From Ichthyophis bannanicus (Eukaryota > Chordata > Amphibia > Gymnophiona > Ichthyophiidae), in assembly GCA_033557465.1 (NCBI GenBank), contig CM066048.1:13864305-13928304 (forward strand): DNA of 64,000 nucleotides, in the 5' to 3' direction. Under the pieces are notes generated by a model, which was not told the origin of the DNA, did not search any database, and worked only from the letters and a program-made list of their open reading frames with translations. Position numbers and translations under genes: made by a program. Shown one piece after another: positions 51,750-62,094 of the stretch. Position 1 is the first letter of the stretch; every line of letters starts with the position of its first letter.

Positions 51750-52212
51750 GTAGGAAATGCATTTCTCTTGTAGTAGGTGAAGCTCATCAATAGTTGGGGG
51801 GGGGGGGGGAAAGGGGGGGAGGGAGCAATTTTGAACAGAGTAGATAGTTTGAACTCTACAGACCTTCAAGCTGATTGAAACTCATTTGTATTTGCAGGGT
51901 CTTATTGGCACTTGATTTTGTATCCACTTTAATTATGGGCAGGATTGAAAAGAAGGTAGATGCAGAGATTTGAAAATGAAATCCTCACACATACTTTTTC
52001 CTCCTCAGGACTTCCCCTGCCCCCTGGAAAGCTCCAGTTTTCCACAGCTGCTCTGTAAAATTTGATGGCTAGACTCAGGAGGTTATTTAGAAGCATGTAC
52101 ATGTGTAGACTGCATACATATGTAAATGGAGATTTCAGAGAGTCAGTATTTACATGTATAGATGGCCAAGATACAAAGATTTTAAGGGAGCATGTTTTGG
52201 GTGTGGGTATAC
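51750..52212. other. Intron sequence, no gene recognised
   Basis: A G11 tract occurs near 51796-51808. Nothing else is assigned before the L2 3' end. Confidence 0.4.
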
Positions 52213-52424
52213 ATTTAATTATTTATTTTATTTAACAGGGGTTTTTTCTACTGTTTTATCATATAGTCAAAGCGGTTTACATTAATACACAACTTTGCAA
52301 TTACATTAAATAGGAACAGTAACTTGGAGTATCAGTTAACAAGTATAATCTGGGTGAAACATGGCTGTGTTACGGGGTGGGAGTGTGGGAACCAGAACAT
52401 GGGGAGTTGGGGTTGTTGGTTGGA

Positions 52425-55400
52425 TCAGGTTGCAGGGGTGAACTGTTTGTTTAGGTAGTCTGAGGGGTTGTGATGGGTTATGCGATGGTCCTGAAATGTT
52501 TTTATTTTTTTGCGAAAATCTTTAAGGTCTGTTGTCGTTCTAATGTTGTCTGGTAGAGAGTTCCATATTGATGGTTCCGATATGGAGAATGCTCTATTGC
52601 ACATTGTTTGTCTGCTTCTTGTTTTCATGTTGGGGGTGGTAATTTGCTGTTTATTGCTGGTTCTCTGTGGTCTGTTGTCTGGGTCGCTTTGGATGAGTGG
52701 TTGGGGTGAGTTGACGGGATTTAAGGTGTAGGATTTTGAATGTGATGAGTGTTTTGAATTTTATGTGTGAACACATTGCGAGCCAGTGTAGTTGTTTTAG
52801 CAGGGGAGTTATGTGCTCATGCCTTGGGGCGCCTGTTATGATTCGTGCTGCCAAGGTTTGGGCCATCTGTATTGGATGTATTGTGTATTTTGGGAGGCCT
52901 TGGTATAGTAGATTGCAGTAGTCCAATATTGGTAGGATTATTGCTTGAAATACTGTTCCGAAGTCATTTTGGCTGAGCTGCGGTTTGAGTTTCTGTATTA
53001 CTTTCATTTTGTAGTATGCTCTTTTCATAGTTTTGCTTATGTGGGACTGTAGATTGAGGTTTTGGTCCAAAGTTACTCCTAGGTATTTTGCTTCTTTCTT
53101 TACTGTTATGTTTTGCTGTGATGCTTTTATGATTTCTGGAGGGATGAATGTTTTGTTCCTGTTGATGTAGAAATATAGAAACATGACGAGAGAAAAAGAT
53201 CATATGGCCTATCTAGTCTGTCCTTCCATATCAACTTACAACAGTCCCCTTTTTTCCTTTAGAAATCCTCTGTGTTTGTACCATGCTTCTTTGAATTCAG
53301 ATACTGTCCTCGTCTCTACCACCTCCACTGGGAGACTATTCCATGGATCCACCACTCTTTCCGTAAAGAGATATTTCCGCATATCACTCCTGAATCTATC
53401 CCCTTTCACCCTCATTCCATATCCCCACGTAGCAGAACTTGCTTTCAATCGAAATAGGCTCTCCCCCTGTGCATTTATGCCACGGAATTGCACACAATAA
53501 TCCAAATGAGGTTGCACTAAAGACTTATACAGAGTCACTATCATCTCATTTTTTTTAAAGTTTATAGTTAGGTTGTGCTGTTTTAACCAATTTGTAATAG
53601 ACTCCAGGCAGTGACAGATGCTTGTGTAGTCTGGTTTGTCTATGTTGAAAGGTGTGTATATCGTGATGTCATCTGCATATATGTTGTATAATATATTGTG
53701 GTTTCTTTTTATTGAGCATAACGGTTAGAGATATAATTTGAAGAGTAATGAGGAAAGTGATGTGCCTTGAGGGATCCCTTGTGATTGTCTGAAAGGTTTT
53801 GATTTGTTTGTTCCAATTTTGACCTGTTGTTGCCGGTAATTCATGTATGAACAGAATCATTTGAAGGTAGTGTTGTTGAGGCCTATGTCCCTCAGTCTTA
53901 GTAGTAGCAGGTTGTAGTCAACCATATCAAAGGCTGCTGATATGTCAATATGTTTAATGTTGTCTATACTTGTTACGATTTTGTCAAGGAGTGTTGTGAA
54001 TAAGGTTTCCACATCATAATTGGGTCGAAAACTGTACTGGTGAGGATCTTGGGGGTGCATATTGGTCAACGTGGTCTTGCAGTTGTAGTTGTACTTTTTT
54101 TCAATTTCCTTGGTAATATATGGAAAGTTTGAGATGGGTCGGTATGTACTAGGGTCATTTAGATCAAGCGAATGGTTCTTTAATATTGGCTTGATGGAGG
54201 ATTGTTTAAGGCTGGTGGGCAGGTGTCAGTGGTAGGTGTGTAATTATCAGTAGGATTGGGCCTCAGTCATTTTTTGAGAGCTTAATCCATGCTACAGGGC
54301 ATGGGTCCAGCGGGGATGTAGTCGTGTTCAGGTTTCAGTTGCTGTAAAGTTGGGAGGTGGAACACATCCCAGGATCTCATGGTATGTGAATGTGTTAGGT
54401 TTTCTTTAGTCTGTGGTGAGGTTATTGGGTTTTTGTTCTTGTCTTGCTTTGAGGAAATTTGCAAGTTGTTGGGATTTGATGTGGTGAGTATTAGCTGCAT
54501 AGGGTCTTTTGTAAGTGAGCGTGCCATTTGGAAGAGCCCTCTGAGTTTGTTGAGAGATTTCAGTTGGAGGTTGGTGTAGTATTCTTTCTTGCATTTATTG
54601 ATTAGGATGTTGTACCCTTGTAGTTTGGTTGTGTATAGTTGTTGTGTTTCTTGGTCTTTGGTGTGTCTCCATTTTTGTTCAATCCTCCTTAAATTCTTTG
54701 ATATTATTGGAGTGCCATAGAGCTGATTTTCTTTTGTGTTTTGAGAGTTTTGTTGCGTGTTAGACTTCATTCCATTTGCTTATAATGTTCTCTAGGTTCA
54801 TTAGTTCTGGATTCAGTTGCGGTGTGACTTTCTTTATGAAGAAGACTTTGTCAAAGTGTTTGAATCTCCTCTGTTTTGTTCGTAGGTCTTTTTGTTCAGT
54901 TAGATTTGTAGTGGGGTTTTATATCAAAAGTGATAATGTAGTGCTCTGACCAGGTACTGGTGTCATAGGTTGCATGATAGTGCTGTTCAGTAAGTTTTTG
55001 GGGATAAAGATGAGGTCCAGGATTCTTCCTTATTTGCGTGTTGGGGTTGTGACAATCTGTGTGAATTATAGTGGAGGAATGATTTGGTGTCTTTGTAGGA
55101 TGCTGATGGGAGGTTTAGGTCCCGTAGGATAATTAGAGGTTTGTGTAGCTTGGAGTGGATGCACGCTGTTTCCAATATGAATGATAGATCCTCTGTAGAT
55201 GTGCTTGGGGCTCTGTAGGTAAGGCATAGTATGAATTGTTTGTTGGTAGCTATGACGATATCGCTTCCCCCTGTCCCAGTTGTGGCAGTAGTGTTGAGTT
55301 TTAATTCGCTCTTTGCTAATATGAGAACTCCTCCACCTCTGTTGTTCTTGGGCAGGTGAATGCACTGTGGATTGTTGTGATAAGTTGGTTTAGGATAACA

Positions 55401-55500
55401 TCTGTATCAGTAAGCCACGATTCGGTCACACGCTTTATGTCTATTTGGTTGTCATTTATGAAGTCGGTTGTTGCGTGAATTTTGTATCTCACTGAGTGTG
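52425..55500 (-). pseudogene. L2 endonuclease-reverse transcriptase, many breaks
   Basis: Readable pieces from 5' to 3': an endonuclease remnant (IILRDLNLPSASY near 55120, a decayed GDFN box), a linker (54770-54282), RT fingers and palm (IDISAAFDMVDYN near 53940; a YADDITIY box near 53690), then the C-terminal block (KYLGVTLDQNLN, HITPLLKQLHWL, WNSLPDNIR) to 52425. Numerous frameshifts show age. Confidence 0.78.
53168..53556 (-). mobile_element. CR1 LINE (second subfamily), short, internally deleted
   Basis: The frame 53544-53236 reads LVQPHLDYCVQF then jumps to NAQGESLF, missing about 60 residues present in the copy at 56013-56459. The 3' end (aaatatagaaacatg on plus) is that of the subfamily at 55927. 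L2 sequence continues on both sides. Confidence 0.8.
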
Positions 55501-55926
55501 CGTTTATTAGTGCGCATCTTATAGGTTTGTTCATGTGTGATTTAGGTGGAGTGTTCAGGCTTGGGGTGGTGGTTTTTATTTCTATTAGTCCGGGTAGTCT
55601 TTTGGTGATTGTTTTGTAGGGGTTCTGGCATTGTCGTATGGGTCTTATTCCTTGTAATAATGGGACCATGAAGGTCATAGGTTGGCGGGGTGTAGCTCCT
55701 GTTTGTAATGTGGATGTGTAGTGGAGCATAAGTAAAATTAGTAGAATATTTGCCAGTAGCATGTTGTTGTCCCTTAATTTGCTCCGGTGATATGTTGAAA
55801 TGGTCGGGGTTTGTGCTGCATAAGTAGTGTTCGCAGGGTGAGAAGGAGCCTTGCTTACCTTCCAGAGTTTTCCAAGTTGCTCCTGTGTTGCTGCTTGTAT
55901 TGCAATCAGGTGTAGCACATTTGGTT

Positions 55927-57545
55927 GGTTGGTGTTTAAACATAGAAACATAGAAATATGATGACAGAAAAAGACCACATGGCCTATCTAGTCTGTCCTT
56001 CCATATCAACAACTACAACAGTCCCCTTTTTACCTTTAGAGATCCTCTGTGTTTGTCCCATGCTTTTTTGAATTCAGTTACTGTCCTCATCTCTACCACC
56101 TCCACTGGGAGACTATTCCACGGATCCACTACTCTTTCCATAAAGAAATATTTCCGCATATCACTCCTGAATCTATCTCCCTTCACCCTCATCCCATGTC
56201 CCCTCGTAGCAGAACTTGCTTTCAATTGAAAGAGGCTCTCTCCCTGAACATTTATGCCATGGAGGTATTTAAACATCTCAATCATATCACCTCTATCCCG
56301 CCTTTCCTCTAAAGTGTACATATTAAGATCCTTCAGTCTGTCCTCATATGCTTTATAATGAAGACCACTAATCATTTTAGTAGCCACCCTCTGCACCGAC
56401 TCCATCCTGTTCACATCCTTTTGAAGGTGCGGTCTCCAGAATTGCACACTATACTCCAAATGAGGTTACACCAAAGACTTATACAGAAGCATTATCACCT
56501 CCTTTTTTCTGCTAGCCATTCCCCTCCGTATGCACCCAAGCATCCCTCTAGCTTTTGCCGTCGCCTTTTCTACCTGTTTAGCTACTTTAAGATCATCAGA
56601 CACAACCACGCCTAGGTCCCGCTCTTCTTTAGTGGACAAAAGTACTTCACCCCTTATACTATATTGCTCCCTTGGATTGCTGCAGCCCAAATGCATGACC
56701 TTACATTTTTTAACATTAAATCCCAGCTGCCAAATTCTAGACCATTCTTCAAGCTTAGCTAGATCCCTCCTCATGTTATCCACACCTTCCTGGGTGTCTA
56801 CTCTATTGCAGATTTTGGTATCATCCACAAAGAGGCAAACCATACCTGACAGCCCTTCCGCTATATCACTAACAAAGATCTTAAAAAGAATCAGACAAAG
56901 GACAGATCCCTGGGGCACACCACTGGTAACATCCCTCTCCTCAGAGTGAGCTCCATTTACCTGTACTCTTTGTCGCCTCCCACCCAACCAATTTCTAACC
57001 CAAGCAGTAACTGTAGGGTCCATCCCTAGGGTGCTCAGTTTGTTTATAAGTCACCTGTGAGGAACAGTGTCAAAGGCTTTACTGAAATCTAAATACACCA
57101 CATCTAGGGCTTTCCCTCGGTCCAACTCCCTGGTCACCCAGTCAAAGAAATCAATCAGATTTGTTTGACAAGACCTGCTTCTGGTGAATCCATGCTGCCT
57201 CGGATCCTGTAATCCGCTGGACTCCAGAAACCTCACTGTTTTCTCTTTCAGCAGCGTTTCCAATAATTTACTTACCACCGAAGTTAAACTAACTGGCCTG
57301 TAGTTTTCAACCACATCCACTTTTGTGTAAAGGCACCACATGAGCCTCTCTCCAGTCCTTTGGCATCACTCCCGATTCCAACGAGGCATTGAAAAGGTCA
57401 GTCAGTGGAGCTGCTAGAACGTCCCCAAGTTCCCTCAGTATTCTAGGGTGTATCCCATCCGGTCCCATCGCTTTGTCTACTTTAAGTTGAGCTAGTTTCT
57501 CACGAACACAGTCTTCTGAAAATTGTTCAAGATTGTTCAGTTGTT
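55927..57545 (-). mobile_element. CR1 LINE (second subfamily), 5'-truncated
   Basis: The 3' end has the repeated phrase atagaaacatagaaa (plus strand, 55940-55960). Frames 56459-56013, 57023-56466 and 57341-57051 read the RT and C-terminus. This subfamily differs from the CR1 at 22214 in its tail and coding sequence. Confidence 0.85.
56013..57341 (-). pseudogene. CR1 reverse transcriptase (second subfamily)
   Basis: Motifs in order: ENYRPVSLTSVVSKLLE, QHGFTRSRSCQTNL, VYLDFSKAFDTVPHR, a stop or frameshift, then VTSGVPQGSVLCLILF, the catalytic box FVDDTK, MHLGCSNPREQYS, and after another break VQFWRPHLQKDVNRMESVQRVATKM. Two breaks disable it. The endonuclease is absent. Confidence 0.87.
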
Positions 57546-58352
57546 TAGCCTGTGGGTTGAGGTGGCTGTTGTGTTTTGGTTAAGTTCCATGCTCAAGGGC
57601 CACACCTAAGGGCCCTTTGGCGAGGCCCTAAGGCACTGGCCTGCCAGGTGCAGGTGCGCCTGCAGCATTTTAAATTTAAAGCTCCCGGGGGCTGCTGTTC
57701 TTCAGCATGGGGGAGGAGCTAACCTCCCTTCCGTGCATGCTGGTGGAGTGACTGGCTGGTTCCTGTGTGGTTCCCATGTTGCAATGGGAAGGCATATATA
57801 CTTCCAGAAATTTGCCAGTTTTGTACCCCTCCAAGGCATGTACAACTGCCAGCTACCTGATCCTTGAGACTTGGGGTCTCCACCAGTGATTCAGAGAGCA
57901 ATGGTGCTCCCACTTCAAAAGTGCAAGAAAAAAAAAGCATTACTTTGCTTCTCTCTTTATTTGACTCTTCTTGTATGTGCAGCTTTTTTGAAATGCAGTG
58001 CATCTCCATGTAAGCATCGACATGTTGTGAAATAGACGCCTACACATGTAGATGTGTTATTGCATGTGTAAAACCCATGAGTCATGCTGCTCTTTTTTAG
58101 CATGTGTAGGATTGTAAAATGACTGCTTTGGTAATATGTACACTCTTACTCATTTGTGTTATGCAGAACATTTTGTAAAATACCAGGCAAATTGTGAACA
58201 TCCCAACCTGGATGTTCCAATCCCTGCCTCAACATATTTATGCAACCTGGGGCAAATTTCAGCTCCAGGTAAATCCTTTGGAAGTTGTCCTCTCAAAGGC
58301 TTATCGCCAGCATCACTTTTTCTTACCTTCATGATGAGATTATGGAACAACC
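57546..58352. other. Mostly unassigned; L2-like fragment at its end
   Basis: GC-rich then AT-rich sequence with no gene. At about 58262-58353 (+) the phrase MMRLWNNLP recalls the C-terminal end of L2/CR1-type ORF2 (LWNSLP), so the next DIRS element probably landed in a LINE fragment. Confidence 0.4.
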
Positions 58353-58769
58353 TGCCTTTCTCCAGGACCAAGCAGGAAGTCAGTCCTCACATATGGGTGT
58401 CATTGGCGCCGATGAAGCCCCAGCGGAGCATTTCCCCAGCATTCATGAAAGCCTTTGGGAATGCAGGCACGCATGCGCAGTTCCCTTCCCGCCTAAAGGT
58501 GCCATCTTACCTCAGTCTCTTTTTTTCCGTGAAGCCCACCGGACGTGTGTCCTGTCCTCCCGGTTGAAAGTAGATTTTTTTCGGCGATTATCGCTATTTT
58601 TCCTTCCGGTTCGACGCCGGTTCCCCTCCCGCCGGGTTCGGTACACCGGTATCGAGCCCGATTCTTCCTTTTCGGTTTTTGCCCTTCGTGGCTGGCGTTC
58701 GCACCCTTTTTTCACTTTTTCCCTGGAAGGCCGGTCTTTTGACCTCGCGGGGACTCTTTTTTTCCCCGA

Positions 58770-60734
58770 TGGCCTCCAGTGGCTTTAAAAAGTGTGATCG
58801 GTGTAAGAAATTAATGTCTCACCGACACACACGACTGCTGCCTTCGGTGCCTCGGCCCGGATCACGACCCTAAGTCGTGCGGGCCCTGTGGGAAGATGTC
58901 TTCCAAGGCACTCCGAAGTCGACAACAGCAAAAGGAAAGGCTTTTCTCAGACTCAGCCTCCGGCTGGGCCCGGAGCTCGTCTGAGGCATCGACATCTCGG
59001 GATTCCGATCCCGAGCGCCGTCGAAGCTCCTCGGACAGGGGGTCCCCGACTGGGAATGCAAGAGGAAGAAGCGGCTCACGAGGGCATCGTCGGAGGAGGT
59101 CCCTGGCTCCTCGAGGGCCAAGTCTAAGACCCCCGACCGTCACCCCGGGCCCGTGGAACACGAGAAGCCTGCAAAAGTTCCTCGCATGGAACCGGAGTCT
59201 GCTGGACACATAAGCCCCGTAGTCCTCGAGGACTCTCCTCCCAGGGAGACGACGTCGGGCCCGGCGCCGCCGGGGCCCGAGTCGGTGGCTGCTATGTCTC
59301 CCGAGCTGAGTCTCAGGATGACAGCCTTGGAGAGCAGACTGTCTGCCTTCATGGAGCAGCAGCGGGCACTAATGGCCAGCCTGTCTGGCGCATCTGCCCC
59401 GACCACGGGGACATCGACTTCGAAGTCGACCCCGGAGACTGAGCCGATACTCGAGTCCATCGTGGCTCGGAGTCGACCTCGGTCGTGGTCTCCCTCGACC
59501 TCCCGTTCGGGACCGAGGGCGTCGACGCCGGTGCCTCCGGCGTCGGGGCGGGTGCTCCAGGGCCCCGCGGGGTCGGACCCTGACTCCTCCTCGGACGAGT
59601 CAGCTTGGGAGACGGAGGACAAGGAGTCTCCCGATACGTTCAAGACTCGGTGCATCCCGTCGGACTCACCGCAGTCTGAGCCCCGGAGTAGATCCCCCCG
59701 GAGGATACTCGGTTCTCTGAGTTCGTCCGGGATATGACCACTGCTTTGGCTATTCCGGCGGATCCCGAGGAGGAGCCTCGAGCTGAGGAGCTCGAGGCTC
59801 TACAGTATGACTCTCCTCCGAAGGAGGCCTTTACTGTCCCGGTTCCTCCGATGCTGGAACGGCTCCTCTTCCGTATGTGGGAGGCACCGGCCTCGGCGCC
59901 GGTTCTTAGCAAGCGAGTTGACTCAATCTATCGACTCAGAAACAGCCCTGGTTTTCAAAAGGCACAGCTACCACACCATTCTATGGTTGTGGAATCGGCC
60001 ATGCATCGTCTGAAGAGCCAGAAGATGCACTCCACGGTGCCCCCTGGCAGGGAGGCTCGAAACTTCGATGGCGTCGGTAGAAAGTGCTTCCAGGGCTCGA
60101 TGCTTGCTTGCCGTGTCCAGTCGTACCAGCTGTACATGTTCCCTCTAATTTTCTGTAGGCTGTGTGCGCATAAAATATCAGCTGTGCAGCTTTTGAAGGA
60201 AGGTTAAATTTTTGTGCGCCACATAACGACACTCGGAGTTATATACTTTAAAATTTGACTACATGTCAGAATACAGTATGTAGACCACATTGATTGCACT
60301 AGAAAATATTGTAGAACTTGTGAAAACCGTAAATACACAACTTTAAAATTTTAAGACCTCTGTGTTGTTTTCTATCAGAATCAGAACCGTAATTTTTGTG
60401 CGCTCTGTTATAAAGTATGTGCGCTCGCTTGGTGAGGTGTGTGCGCGCGCGCACGCGCACAGCTTAGAGGGAACAGTGCATGTACTTACGGGATCTGGCC
60501 AAGGAGTTGGCCGGGTTCACTGCTGGACTCTCCGGGGAACCCTTGCAGAGATTTAAGTCCTTGTCCTCGGGGATTCGGGACTGCTCGAAGTTCATGTCCC
60601 GCGCCGCTTACAATGGCTTCGAGGCTTCGGCCCGAGTTGCGGCAGCTGGCATTGCAGCTCGACGCCAGGCATGGCTGCAGTCATCGGACCTCGAGCCATC
60701 GGTTCAGGACAAGTTGGTCGATGTCCCTTGCTGA
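58770..60734 (+). pseudogene. DIRS gag (family A), frameshifted and split by a MITE
   Basis: The start ATG is at 58770 (MASSGFKKCDRCKK). A shift in a CA-rich stretch near 58830 moves reading to the frame with the GPDHD-KSCGPCGKMSSK part of the Cys-rich head. A second shift near 59150 leads to 59153-59737, a third to 59734. At 60139 the frame is cut by a hAT MITE (60140-60475) and resumes YLRDLAKELAGF, with WLQSSDLEPSVQDKL, to a TGA at 60732-60734 where relatives read CTGENLFG. Confidence 0.8.
60140..60475. mobile_element. hAT-type MITE inside DIRS gag
   Basis: Ends are inverted repeats: tccctctaa with ctgtgtgcgca on the left, and on the right the complement of tgttccctctaagctgtgcgc. The flanks gtacatgt (60132-60139) and gtgcatgt (60476-60483) agree at 7 of 8 positions. 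Removing the insert restores the gag reading LYM-YLRDLA seen in relatives. A run of alternating purine-pyrimidine (gtgtgcgcgcgcgcacgcgc) lies near its right end. Confidence 0.75.
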
Positions 60735-60960
60735 GGTGAAAACCTTTTTGGCAAGCCCATGACCGAGAAGGCCGCTCAGCTCGAGACTGAGCACCTCACA
60801 CGGACAAGGCTGTCTAGGAAGACCTCTGCCCCTTCTCATAAAAAGAAGGGCTCGGGTAAAAGGCCCTTTTACCCGAGGAAGGGCACTGCCTACAAACAGT
60901 ACCCTCAATGTCAGGCTGCCCAAGCTGCCCCCCAGGGTCAGCAAGCCAAGGGGCAGGGTA

Positions 60961-62094
60961 ATGGGCCCCGTAGGCAGAGGACCCCCAAGCCTCCGGCCCC
61001 TGCTACCACTCAGCAGGGTGGGGGTTTTTGTCTCCTTGAGCGTAGCCTCTCCTCCACTGCTCTCCCAACCCTGCACAGGAGGTCGCCTCACCCTCTTTGC
61101 CCACCAGTGGCCCCTTATCACAGGGGACAGTTGGGTGTTGGACATAGTCCACAAGGGCTATGCCCTGCATTTTCACCAACCGCCTCCACCTTATTTTCCA
61201 GGGGAGCCTCCAAGGCCTCCCCTGCACACAGACCTTCTCTTGCAAGAGCTTCAAGGTCTGTTGGTGGACAGGGCGGTGGAGCCTGTGCCTCCCCGCTTGC
61301 AAGGTCTCGGATTCTACTCCAGGTATTTCCTGGTGCCCAAAAGAACCGGTGGCCTTCGGCCCATTCTGGACCTCAGGAACCTCAACAAGTTCCTAGTGAA
61401 AGAGAAGTTCAAGATGCTTACTCTTGGGACACTTCTGCCCTACCTCCAGCAGGGAGATTGGCTATGCTCTTTAGATCTAAAGGATGCGTACACTCACATC
61501 CTCATTCATCCAGACCACAGAAAGTACCTCAGGTTCATTGTGGGAGGAAACCATTATCAATACCGAGTGCTGCCTTTCGGCCTCACCTCCGCCCCCAGAG
61601 TCTTCATAAAGTGCCTAGCAGTGGTGGCAGCCTACCTGAGAAATCAGGGCATCTTTGTCTTCTCCTATCTGGACGACTGGCTCATCAGGGGTCAGACGTG
61701 CCGGGAGGCCAGACAAGCCACCCTCCGAACTATTGCTCTTCTTCAAAGTCTGGGGTTTGTCATAAACTTCGCAAAGTCCACTTTGCTCCCCTCCCAGAAC
61801 TTGGAGTTCATAGGAGCGAGGCTGGACTCTCTGCTGGCGAAGGCTTTCTTGCCAAAAGACAGGGCCCAAAGGTTGATAGCCTTGGCAAATCAGTTTCTCA
61901 GCAGGTCACTGGTCTCCGCCAGACTCTGCCTGAGGCTGCTTGGCCACATGGCTTCGAGAGTCCATGTGACCCCCAATGCCAGGCTCCATATGAGGCCTGC
62001 ACAGTGGTGCCTTCGGAATCAGTGGTCACAGGCCACAGGCAGCCTCAGAGACAGGATAAGGGTGTCCAGACAATTTCTGCACTCCCTCAACTGA
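60961..62094 (+). pseudogene. DIRS reverse transcriptase (family A), ends in a nonsense codon
   Basis: From about 61060 the frame matches the intact RT: LGFYSRYFLVPKRTGGLRPI, LCSLDLKDAYTHI, VLPFGLTSAPRVF and the catalytic YLDD (near 61670). It ends at TGA 62092-62094; relatives have a Trp (LQWW) there, so one G-to-A change explains the stop. The next frame continues in phase. Confidence 0.88.

Larger units (their letters stand above)
52213..55926 (-). mobile_element. L2-clade LINE, nearly full length, decayed
   Basis: The 3' tail (TAAA-type, 52213-52225 on the plus strand as ttatttatttt) is followed by C-terminal, RT and endonuclease remains in order up to about 55900. A CR1 copy interrupts it at 53168-53556 and a second CR1 abuts its 5' side at 55927. 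Confidence 0.82.
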
